Source: JAGPCK01 sp041675505 (lineage in GTDB: Bacteria; Bacteroidota; Bacteroidia; UKL13-3). Taken from it: 64,000 nucleotides of DNA. The stretch spans positions 62,001-126,000 of the forward strand of contig JBAYTR010000008.1 in assembly GCA_041675505.1 (NCBI GenBank). The letters run 5' to 3'. Under the pieces are notes generated by a model. It saw nothing but the letters and a program-made list of their open reading frames with translations, had not been told where the DNA came from and made no database searches. Positions 1 through 6,918 of this stretch are shown here, piece after piece (the stretch's first letter is position 1; each line of letters starts with the position of its first letter). Made by a program: the position numbers and the translations under genes.

Positions 1-274
1 CTACCATGTAGAACTCGCGGTTTTTGCGCACAATAATATCGAGGAAAAGTTGGGTAAGTTTGGTTACGCGTGAAGCAAAAATTTTGTTCACCACAGTATG
101 TTTCATATCGGTTTTTACCACCGGGTTACGAAACAACTTCACCAAATCAGGCGATTGTTTGCACACCTCCAGAAAGAAGGTAATGTCATTGTTTACTTCT
201 TCCAGATTGTTTTGCTCTTTGGCTAAATCAATCAGTGACTTGGCGTACCTCGAAGCTACTTTAGTTTCTGACAT
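1..274 (-). CDS. atpH: ATP synthase F1 delta subunit (partial, N-terminal part)
   Basis: This is the N-terminal ~91 codons of the delta subunit (OSCP-type), which joins the F1 head to the peripheral b stalk. The minus strand reads MSETKVASRYAKSLIDLA, the usual opening of the family (A-x-R-Y-A-K-A-L-x-x-L-A), followed by an amphipathic helical region with KLFRNPVV and the conserved stretch around IFASRVTKLTQLFLDIIVRK. The ATG lies 14 bases beyond the end of atpF, as expected for the a-c-b-delta gene order. The gene runs off the left edge of the window, so the C-terminal half and the alpha/gamma genes that normally follow are not visible. Confidence 0.93.
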   Translation of the reverse strand, partial: MSETKVASRYAKSLIDLAKEQNNLEEVNNDITFFLEVCKQSPDLVKLFRNPVVKTDMKHTVVNKIFASRVTKLTQLFLDIIVRKNREFYMV

Positions 275-288
275 GGTGCTGAACGAAT

Positions 289-783
289 CTAGTTAAGGGT
301 TAAATTCTTGAGGTTTTCATTGATGAGCGCCTGTTGTTCAGGAGTCTTTTCAATTTGCTTGCGCAGAATTTTTTCAGCGATATCAACAGAGAGGGTAGCT
401 ACCTGAGCTTTTAACTCCAGCATAGCGGCCTGCTTTTCTTTGTTGATGGCATCACCTGCTTCAGCAACCAGTTTTTTCTTCATTTCTTCACCTGCTTTTT
501 GCGCACTGTTCATAATGCTGTCTTTCAACTCGCGGGCTTCTTTCAGAATCTGGTCGCGCTCCATGCGGGCCTCACGCAACAATTGCTCGTTGTCGTTTTT
601 AAGGGCATCCATTTGTTTGCGGGCTTCCTCAGCAGCTTGCAAGGCGGAGTGAATTGAATCTTCGCGCTCTTTTAATGCGGCTGTAATCGGTTTCCACGCG
701 AACTTGGTCAGTATCCACATCAATATGCCGAACGACATGGTTGACCAGAACACTAAACCTATACTTGGGGTAACTAAATCCAT
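289..783 (-). CDS. atpF: ATP synthase F0 subunit b
   Basis: Peripheral stalk subunit b, 164 residues, the usual length. One N-terminal transmembrane helix (about residues 8-28, containing SFGILMWILTKFAWKPI) is followed by a long charged, Ala/Glu/Lys/Arg-rich helix that forms the stator coiled coil. The KPI turn after the membrane helix and the phrase near REDSIHSAL are typical of bacterial b subunits. It lies between atpE and atpH on the minus strand. A 108-base gap to atpE holds a hairpin, a spacing much larger than elsewhere in this operon. Confidence 0.95.
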   Translation of the reverse strand: MDLVTPSIGLVFWSTMSFGILMWILTKFAWKPITAALKEREDSIHSALQAAEEARKQMDALKNDNEQLLREARMERDQILKEARELKDSIMNSAQKAGEEMKKKLVAEAGDAINKEKQAAMLELKAQVATLSVDIAEKILRKQIEKTPEQQALINENLKNLTLN

Positions 784-851
784 TTGTTTTGTTTTTTTAA
801 ATCAGTGAATACTTTGCTTAACCTTTTTTTTGACTAAAGTAAAAGAGTAAA

Positions 852-880
852 GCCCGATTGGCAGGAATTTGCCATCGGGC
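852..880 (-). terminator. Hairpin between atpE and atpF (partial terminator or mRNA stabiliser)
   Basis: An inverted repeat, GCCCGAT(T)GGCA with TGCCATCGGGC, forms an 11-bp GC-rich stem with one bulged base and a ~6-base loop. Read on the minus strand it begins 11 bases after the atpE stop codon and is followed by TTTACTCTTTT, a loosely T-rich tract. It sits inside the operon, so complete termination is unlikely. Attenuation or 3'-end protection of the upstream atpE message is the natural reading, since subunit c is needed in about tenfold excess. The function is inferred; the stem is directly visible. Confidence 0.6.
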
Positions 881-891
881 CTTGCTTTTAA

Positions 892-1104
892 TTAGTTACC
901 TAAGCCTAACAATGCAATTACTACAGCGAAGAGAGCAACCGCTTCTACGAAGGCGGCAGCAATCAACATGGCAGTTTGAATTTTGTTAGCAGCATCAGGT
1001 TGACGGGCCATACCTTCCATGGCAGATCCACCAATTCTTCCGATACCTAATCCGGCTCCAATGGCAGCTAGTCCAGCTCCGATTGCGGCAATACTTCCAG
1101 TCAT
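892..1104 (-). CDS. atpE: ATP synthase F0 subunit c (proton-binding ring)
   Basis: A 70-residue hairpin proteolipid that forms the rotating c ring. Two Gly/Ala-rich transmembrane helices flank the polar loop ARQPD (RQP at 34-36), which contacts the F1 stalk. The ion-binding carboxylate is Glu54 in FVEAVALF. The residue after Glu54 is Ala and there is no extra Gln/Ser-Thr ligand set as in sodium-binding rings, so proton coupling is the better reading. The N-terminal helix carries the GxGxGxG packing motif (GAGLGIGRIGG). It follows atpB by about 40 bases and precedes a hairpin. Confidence 0.97.
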   Translation of the reverse strand: MTGSIAAIGAGLAAIGAGLGIGRIGGSAMEGMARQPDAANKIQTAMLIAAAFVEAVALFAVVIALLGLGN

Positions 1105-1144
1105 TTTGATTTTGATTTATGGTTAAACAATTTATTAATTTTTC

Positions 1145-2290
1145 TTAGTGATGTTCTTCGTGGTGGTGCTCCTCGGTAGCCATACCAATGTACAGTGCCG
1201 AAAGAATGGTAAATATAAACGCCTGAATGAATGCTACCAGCAACTCAATCAAACTGATGGCAGCCACAAACGGTACGGATACCGCAGCAACAGCCAGTGA
1301 TTTAAAAATGAAAATCAAACAAACCAAACTCAACACCAGAATGTGACCGGCTGTAATGTTGGCAAACAAACGAATCATTAACGCGATAGGTTTGGTGAAT
1401 ACACCCACAAACTCAATAGGTGCCAGCAACAATTTAACGGGTACAGGTACACCCGGCATCCAGAAAATGTGCTGCCAGTAGTTTTTGTTGGCGTTAATGT
1501 TGGTGATTAATAAGGTAACAACGGCCAGAGTCATGGTTACGGCAATGTTGCCCGTTACGTTGGCCCCACCCGGGAAAAACGGTATCAAACCCAACATGTT
1601 GTTGAACCAGATAAAGAAAAACACGGTGAGTAAATACGGCATGTATTTCTCGTGACGGTCGCCCAGGTTAGGCTTGGCAATTTCGTCACGTACAAATATA
1701 ATGATGGGCTCCATAGCTGATTGCAGGCCCTTAGGTGCTTGTCCTTTGCGGGTGGTGTAAGCTTTGGCTATGGAAGTAAATATTAAAATGATAATTAAAA
1801 CGGAGATAAGTAAAGAGGCTACGTTTTTGGTGATGGAGAAATCGTATACGTTTTTGCTCGCTTCTTCGTCAATGGCTCCTTCAGCAGTTACCACTTTTAC
1901 TTTTTCATGTTCTAATTTGTAGGTGTAGTGTTTTCCGGTATACGCATCGTGGCCGTGATTAAACTTACCTGAGCTGAAAAACTCCATACCTTTATCGGTA
2001 TACAGAATAACCGGTAAGTGAACGGAGGTGTGCCCCCACAGGTGCCAATCGTGTGCATCTTTAATGTGCTCCATAATCACCGGACCGGGTTGAAATTTTC
2101 CTTCGGTTCCGTGTGCCTCAGCATGGGCAGATTCTTCAGTGTGCGCAACTCCTGAATCCTGAGCCGAAATAGTGTCATTTTCATGCCCTTCATTGGCCGA
2201 AGCGATGCGTGCAACGCCAAAAACGAGCACCAACAGGGTAAAAATTATGCGGTAATATCTAACGTAAGTTGTTGAAAATCTGCTAATCAT
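1145..2290 (-). CDS. atpB: ATP synthase F0 subunit a
   Basis: Stator subunit a, which forms the proton half-channels. At 381 residues it is about 110 longer than the Escherichia coli protein. The N-terminus carries a signal-like hydrophobic stretch (residues ~13-32) followed by an acidic, His-rich soluble segment, an extension common in Bacteroidota. The essential arginine is Arg307 in MIRLFANITAGH. The conserved GxNxT/GANVTGNIAVT region and the C-terminal ELLVAFIQAFIFTIL helix are also present. The tail is His-rich (TEEHHHEEHH). The ATG overlaps the upstream gene by 8 bases, indicating translational coupling. Confidence 0.95.
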   Translation of the reverse strand: MISRFSTTYVRYYRIIFTLLVLVFGVARIASANEGHENDTISAQDSGVAHTEESAHAEAHGTEGKFQPGPVIMEHIKDAHDWHLWGHTSVHLPVILYTDKGMEFFSSGKFNHGHDAYTGKHYTYKLEHEKVKVVTAEGAIDEEASKNVYDFSITKNVASLLISVLIIILIFTSIAKAYTTRKGQAPKGLQSAMEPIIIFVRDEIAKPNLGDRHEKYMPYLLTVFFFIWFNNMLGLIPFFPGGANVTGNIAVTMTLAVVTLLITNINANKNYWQHIFWMPGVPVPVKLLLAPIEFVGVFTKPIALMIRLFANITAGHILVLSLVCLIFIFKSLAVAAVSVPFVAAISLIELLVAFIQAFIFTILSALYIGMATEEHHHEEHH

Positions 2291-2693
2291 TGCGTGGTTC
2301 GTCCCGTTTTAAATCGGGGTGCAATTTAGCGGTTAGGTAATAAATTTCAAATAATGTGTAAAAAATGTAAACGCCAAAAATCAATAAAATGAACGATTTA
2401 CTGTAAGACTCGCGTCCCCGTAGGTAAAAAAAGATGTAAAAAATTGTGGCGAAGAGGCGAAGTGAAAAAGTTCCGTAAGCGGTATTTACGAATGTAAAAC
2501 GGTCTTTTCCCAAACTGCGGTAACTGAGTAAAAAAGACAACAGGGTGAGCAGGGCAAAAAAGAGCAGTGTGGTGGTACTTTCCGGCTCAGGTAAAAGTGC
2601 CAAAGCATTTTGTTGCAGCAGGTATATGCCTCCCCATAAAAAAGCAGTGAGCAACAGCAGGTATACACTAAACTTTATTACAGCCTTCAGCAT
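2283..2693 (-). CDS. Small four-helix membrane protein of the atp operon (AtpI-position)
   Basis: A 136-residue, very hydrophobic protein with about four predicted transmembrane segments (near 8-26, 40-58, 78-93 and 104-122) and a charged C-terminus ending KRDEPRND. The ATG overlaps the previous stop in a TGATG arrangement and its end overlaps atpB, so translation is coupled on both sides. Position between AtpZ-like and AtpB, size and topology suggest the role of AtpI, which helps assemble the c ring in other bacteria. I do not recognise diagnostic AtpI residues, so the assignment rests on context. An in-frame upstream extension exists, but it would run through the preceding gene. Confidence 0.7.
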   Translation of the reverse strand: MLKAVIKFSVYLLLLTAFLWGGIYLLQQNALALLPEPESTTTLLFFALLTLLSFLLSYRSLGKDRFTFVNTAYGTFSLRLFATIFYIFFYLRGRESYSKSFILLIFGVYIFYTLFEIYYLTAKLHPDLKRDEPRND

Positions 2694-2944
2694 CAGGATT
2701 TGTCTTGATCTTTGATAATTTTGAGAATGAGGTAAAACACTACCACCAGTGCCAGCGCTACTCCGGTAAGGGTGAAGGCCGGGAACTTGTTCCCCAACCA
2801 TTTGTCCAGCCAGTTGCCGCCCAGTGAAAAAATTACAAAAAGGGCAATAAGCTGAAACCCGAAGGCAGAGTACTTAACGTAATTATTGAAGTACGTTGAT
2901 TTTTTCGGCCGGTTTTCCGGGTTGTCCGTTGGTTGCTCGGGCAT
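2693..2944 (-). CDS. AtpZ/AtpI-like F0F1-ATPase accessory membrane protein
   Basis: An 83-residue protein with two transmembrane helices separated by a short WLDKWLGNKFPAF loop. It has the N-terminal YVKYSAFGFQL phrase and the GNWLDKWLG motif typical of the AtpZ/putative F0F1-ATPase subunit family (Mg/Ca-transport-associated). The ATG at 2944 (MPEQPTDN) is chosen because it minimises overlap; another ATG at 2968 would add eight residues. Either start overlaps the 3' end of the bactofilin gene in another frame by 62-86 bases. No later Met exists before the first helix. The stop overlaps the start of the next gene. Confidence 0.8.
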   Translation of the reverse strand: MPEQPTDNPENRPKKSTYFNNYVKYSAFGFQLIALFVIFSLGGNWLDKWLGNKFPAFTLTGVALALVVVFYLILKIIKDQDKS

Positions 2945-3335
2945 CTTTGGTGGAAGCAATAGCTTCATTTTTATCTGACTTCATGTGGCAGCGGCCGTTA
3001 AACTCAGCGCCTGATTCGATGATGATTTTTTTAGTAACCACATCACCGTAAACCTTGCACGAAGCTTTAAGGGTTAATAATTCGCCCACATATATATTTC
3101 CTTTCACAATACCCGATATATCGGCATTTTGTGCGTTGATATCGCCTTCTACATTACCTGTTTGACCTAAAACCATTTTTGATTTAGACGTAATGGTGCC
3201 GGTAAGGTTACCGTCAATACGGATGTCTCCGTTAGATACAATGTCACCGGTAATATTGGTGCCTGCATTGATGATATTCAGATTGGCCGGGTTAAAATCG
3301 GCTCCTTTTTCATTTTTTGCGCTTCCTTTAAACAT
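2883..3335 (-). CDS. Bactofilin family cytoskeletal protein
   Basis: A 150-residue bactofilin. The core (about residues 18-120) is a repetitive beta-helix with the alternating pattern ITGDIVSNGDIRIDGNLTGTI, then VEGDINAQNADISGIVKGNI and KVYGDVVTKKIIIESGAEFNGRC, characteristic of the DUF583 family. Bactofilins polymerise without nucleotide on the inner membrane and recruit cell-wall enzymes. The neighbouring upstream M23 peptidase, only 10 bases away, fits the common bactofilin-M23 pairing. The low-complexity C-terminus (ATNGQPGKPAEKINVLQ) is encoded in sequence shared with the atpZ-like start. Confidence 0.92.
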   Translation of the reverse strand: MFKGSAKNEKGADFNPANLNIINAGTNITGDIVSNGDIRIDGNLTGTITSKSKMVLGQTGNVEGDINAQNADISGIVKGNIYVGELLTLKASCKVYGDVVTKKIIIESGAEFNGRCHMKSDKNEAIASTKDARATNGQPGKPAEKINVLQ

Positions 3336-3345
3336 AACTTATACT

Positions 3346-4197
3346 TTAAAAAACCAAATAATCTTCGGGGTTTACTGCACTGCCTTTGTACCACAATTCG
3401 AAATGTAAATGAGGCCCTGAAGTAAGCTCTCCTGAATTTCCCACAATGGCAATGGCATCTCCCGCACTCACAAAAGTACCAACTTTTTTTAACAATACCG
3501 CATTATGCTTGTATATGGATACCAGCTCATTAGCATGCTGCACCCCGATAACATGGCCCGTTTCGGGGGTCCATGAGGCAAAAATAACTGTTCCGTCTAA
3601 AGTGGCTTTAACGGGTTCATTCACACGGGCCACCACATCAACAGCATAATGCTCATTACCTGAATTATACTTCTCGGTTACCAGTCCTTTCACGGGAGCC
3701 AGAAAGGTGTAATGCTCCAGCTGTCCCTTCTGTTTGGTGTTGAGGGCATAATTATCGTTTTGCTCCATTTCGGCTATAAAGATGGAATCGTTTTCATACA
3801 TCTTGTCCAGGTCAACTGAACCGGTCAAGGAATCCTTGAGTGAAACCGTATCGCGGTCCATCGGTTCTTTCCCCTGCATAATGCCCATCACGTTGTTGAT
3901 GTACTCATCACGCTGGCGTATAACCTGTTCCAGCGAATCTGTTTTAAGAATGAGGTAGGCCACATTGCGTTTCTGGTCGGGATCGGCATACCCGGGCACG
4001 TATTCCTTGAGCGGGGTGAAGAAAAACAGCGACATAATCAACACCGTAAACAACAGTATGGCACTGCTGCCCGCCACAAACAGGTTCATGGGCGTGAGCC
4101 GGAAGGAAAATTTCTCTTCAAAAGTCTGGTCGTTCATTATAACCAGCCGGTATTTATTTTTCAGCTTATGAATAAGCTTCTTGCGGGGTGCACTCAT
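3346..4197 (-). CDS. Membrane-anchored M23 (LytM-type) peptidoglycan peptidase
   Basis: A 283-residue type II membrane protein. It has a basic cytoplasmic N-terminus, one transmembrane helix (about 39-61), a coiled region, then a C-terminal M23 domain. The zinc ligands are intact: His183 and Asp187 in HYAVD, and the HLH motif at 263-265. It should therefore be an active endopeptidase cutting peptidoglycan cross-links in the periplasm. The ATG at 4197 (MSAPRKK) is preferred over an upstream one because the added residues are AT-rich and unlike the family. It is first in the operon with the bactofilin, suggesting that bactofilin positions it, as for LmdC-type enzymes. Confidence 0.9.
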   Translation of the reverse strand: MSAPRKKLIHKLKNKYRLVIMNDQTFEEKFSFRLTPMNLFVAGSSAILLFTVLIMSLFFFTPLKEYVPGYADPDQKRNVAYLILKTDSLEQVIRQRDEYINNVMGIMQGKEPMDRDTVSLKDSLTGSVDLDKMYENDSIFIAEMEQNDNYALNTKQKGQLEHYTFLAPVKGLVTEKYNSGNEHYAVDVVARVNEPVKATLDGTVIFASWTPETGHVIGVQHANELVSIYKHNAVLLKKVGTFVSAGDAIAIVGNSGELTSGPHLHFELWYKGSAVNPEDYLVF

Positions 4198-4212
4198 TTC
4201 AACAGAATAAAA

Positions 4213-4255
4213 TATATTTGACGCGAAATAAAATAAAAAGAACTTTTCAAAGTTA
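4213..4255. promoter_or_regulatory. Divergent promoter region: two TAnnTTTG elements
   Basis: The 78-base gap between the divergent M23 and PorW/SprE genes holds TATATTTG on the plus strand (4213-4220) and TAACTTTG on the minus strand (4255-4248). Both match the Bacteroidota -7 consensus TAnnTTTG. Neither has a clear TTG at 17-23 bases upstream, so these are weaker matches than some others in this window. Confidence 0.4.
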
Positions 4256-4275
4256 GTAATATCTGCCCACACGTT

Positions 4276-6918
4276 TTGCTTAAAAACAGAAACATATCCT
4301 TTAAACTGCTTTTGGTGCTTTTGCTGGCCATAGCCTGCGGCCCCACCAAAGATAATTTCTTTAACCGCAGGTACCAGAATTTGCTGGCCCGCGACAATGC
4401 CTATTTTAATGCCCGCCTCAAACTGGCTGATGCCGTAAAAACCTTAGCAGCCGCCAATGTAGATGACCACACGCGTGTAATTGACGTGTATCCGTACGGC
4501 ACTGAAAAAGATGGCAAAACACTGTTGCCCGCCATGGACGAGGTGTATAAAAAATGTTCCAACGTTATTCAAAAGCGTCCCATCTCCAAGTGGATTGATG
4601 ATTGTTACATGGTCATCGGTCAGTCGCATTTTTTTAAGCGCGATTATTTTGCGGCCCTGGAAACTTTTCAGTTTGTAGGCAGCAAATACAAAATAAAAAA
4701 TCCGGTTATCAGCAAAGAGGCGGAAATATGGATTGTGAAATGTTACCTCTATTTGGGTAAACTGGGAGAAGCAGAAGCGGTAATGAGCGGCTTGCTCGCA
4801 GAAAAAAATACTCCGAAAGAACTGCTCGGTTTTTTACATGCCACTGCTGCTGCGGTGTACATCAAACAGGAAAAATACACCACTGCTTTAGAGCAAATGA
4901 AACTGGCCGTACCGCTTACCAAAGGCCGCGAAAAAAAGATACGGTACAATTATATACTGGGGCAGTTGTATGAAAGAGCCGGCAAAAGCACCTTAGCCAT
5001 ATTTCACTACAAACGGGTAATTAAACGAACACCACCCTATGAGTTTGAGTTCAACTCCAAACTGAGCATTGCGCGCTTGTACAATCCCAAAGATAAAAAT
5101 GCATCCAAACAGGTACGCAGGTATTTTAAACGTTTGCTGAATGATGACAAGAACATTGACTATTTCGATCAGGTGTATTATGAATTGGGTAATATAGAAT
5201 ACCGGGAAAAAAATATTCCACCTGCGGTAAAAGATTATACCTACTCCATTCTGTTCAGCAAAACCAACGTTAAGCAGAAATCACTTTCGTATTACGCCTT
5301 GGCCAAACTCTATTTTGCACAACCGGAATATACGCTGGCACAAGCTTACTATGATAGTTTGGGCAATGTAATGCCTCCTGATTTCCCCGATAGCAAAAAA
5401 ATAAATGCCATGCGTTTGGTGTTGGGTGAACTGATCAAAAACCTGACAATTATTCAAACCGAAGACAGCTTGCAACTGCTTGCTAAACTTTCACCTGAAG
5501 AGCTGGAGAAAAAAGTAAAACAATGGCAGGAAGTAGAAAAACAACAGGTGGCACAAGCTGAAAAAGCTAAAAAGGAAAGAGAAAAACAAGGCATACTTAC
5601 ACCTCCACCTCCCGCTAATAATTTAGCTGCCGCTGGTGGAATAGGCTCCTGGTATTTTTACAACCCCGTAAGTATGAATCAGGGTAAAACAGATTTTGCC
5701 CGCAAATGGGGCGAACGAAAACTGGAAGATTACTGGCGCTTGAGTGCGAAAGAAAAAGAACTGGAGCTGGCAGAAGGCACAAGTGATAACGACAGCACCC
5801 TAAGTGACAGCAGTAACAAAAAAGAGGAAATCAAAAAAGAAGTTGACCCTTTAGAAAAACTTTCAGCAGATAAAAAGAAACTCTACGATAATCTTCCCGT
5901 AGGCAGTAAAGCACTGAAGGCATCGAATGAAAAAATTGTGGAAGCCATGTACAACCTGGGCATTATCTACAAAGAAAAACTGAACGATGATAAAGAAGCC
6001 ATCAAAGTGTTTGAACAATTGCTCAAGCGTTTTCCAGGCAGCACGTATGAGCCCGAAGTATATTACCGCTTGTATAAAATTCACAAGGAAACGGGCAATA
6101 AAAAAGAAACGGAAAAATACAGAAGTCTTTTGCTTGAAAAATATCCCGCCAGTGATTACGCTCTGCTAATTACAGATAAGTACAATGCCAAGCGCGACAA
6201 TGCTGCCGATAAACAACTGAAGGATTATTACGAAGTCACGTACAATTTTTACAAAGAGCACAATTGTGCTGAAGTAACCAAACGCATTGCTGAAAGTGAT
6301 CGCCTTTTTCCTGGCAGTGTTTTAAAACCCAAATTTGATTACTTAGGTGTGTTGTGTGTGGCACGTGATATTCCGATAGACAGTTTCAAAATTTCACTCA
6401 ACGGCATTATCAGTACCTACCCCGGACATGACGTAGCCAAAAATGCCAAAGAACTGCTGGAGATCATGACGGCCATCAACCAAAAACGCATTCAGGATTC
6501 GCTTAAAGCGATGGCACCAAAAGATACCTTGCAAAATAAAAATTCGAAATCATTTGAATTCAGCGGTGCGGAAGAGAAACATTTTTATGCCGTGGTGCTG
6601 CCCATTAAATCAGTACCCATAGGCGATTTAAAAGTGAAGGTAGCTGATTACAATACTGAATTTCATGAGTTGGAAAGACTGCAAATAAGTGCTCTTATAC
6701 TGGACGACCGTAACCAGATTTTTGTGGTGAAAGAATTCCCCAACGATAAAAAAGCCATGAGCTACCTCAAGGAGTTTGAGGAGACCAACAAGATTTTCCA
6801 GATAATGGGGGTAACTGAGTACAAACATTTCATCATTTCTTCTGCTAACTTTGTAAAGTTGTTGCGGTCAAAAAATTTAGAGGAGTACCTCGACAGCTAT
6901 CAGCAAAAATTTAAATAG
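4276..6918 (+). CDS. PorW/SprE-like TPR lipoprotein of the type IX secretion system
   Basis: An 880-residue outer-membrane-type lipoprotein. The signal peptide ends in the lipobox LAIAC (Cys21), directly followed by a segment (PTKDNFFNRRYQNLLARDNA) that resembles the PorW/SprE opening (C-x-T-K-x-N-x-F...). Successive tetratricopeptide-like helical repeats follow (about residues 110-370 and 560-740), separated by a Lys/Glu-rich linker with a proline run. PorW/SprE is needed for T9SS energisation in known systems, and the T9SS substrates in this window give it a purpose. Translation starts at a TTG; no ATG fits before the signal peptide. The stop overlaps the start of the PBP1A gene by one base. 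Confidence 0.75.
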   Translation: MLKNRNISFKLLLVLLLAIACGPTKDNFFNRRYQNLLARDNAYFNARLKLADAVKTLAAANVDDHTRVIDVYPYGTEKDGKTLLPAMDEVYKKCSNVIQKRPISKWIDDCYMVIGQSHFFKRDYFAALETFQFVGSKYKIKNPVISKEAEIWIVKCYLYLGKLGEAEAVMSGLLAEKNTPKELLGFLHATAAAVYIKQEKYTTALEQMKLAVPLTKGREKKIRYNYILGQLYERAGKSTLAIFHYKRVIKRTPPYEFEFNSKLSIARLYNPKDKNASKQVRRYFKRLLNDDKNIDYFDQVYYELGNIEYREKNIPPAVKDYTYSILFSKTNVKQKSLSYYALAKLYFAQPEYTLAQAYYDSLGNVMPPDFPDSKKINAMRLVLGELIKNLTIIQTEDSLQLLAKLSPEELEKKVKQWQEVEKQQVAQAEKAKKEREKQGILTPPPPANNLAAAGGIGSWYFYNPVSMNQGKTDFARKWGERKLEDYWRLSAKEKELELAEGTSDNDSTLSDSSNKKEEIKKEVDPLEKLSADKKKLYDNLPVGSKALKASNEKIVEAMYNLGIIYKEKLNDDKEAIKVFEQLLKRFPGSTYEPEVYYRLYKIHKETGNKKETEKYRSLLLEKYPASDYALLITDKYNAKRDNAADKQLKDYYEVTYNFYKEHNCAEVTKRIAESDRLFPGSVLKPKFDYLGVLCVARDIPIDSFKISLNGIISTYPGHDVAKNAKELLEIMTAINQKRIQDSLKAMAPKDTLQNKNSKSFEFSGAEEKHFYAVVLPIKSVPIGDLKVKVADYNTEFHELERLQISALILDDRNQIFVVKEFPNDKKAMSYLKEFEETNKIFQIMGVTEYKHFIISSANFVKLLRSKNLEEYLDSYQQKFK

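Noticed and set aside
892..1104. Sodium-coupled ATP synthase c ring
   Set aside because: After Glu54 comes Ala, and the extra ligands typical of sodium-binding c subunits are absent; proton coupling is simpler.
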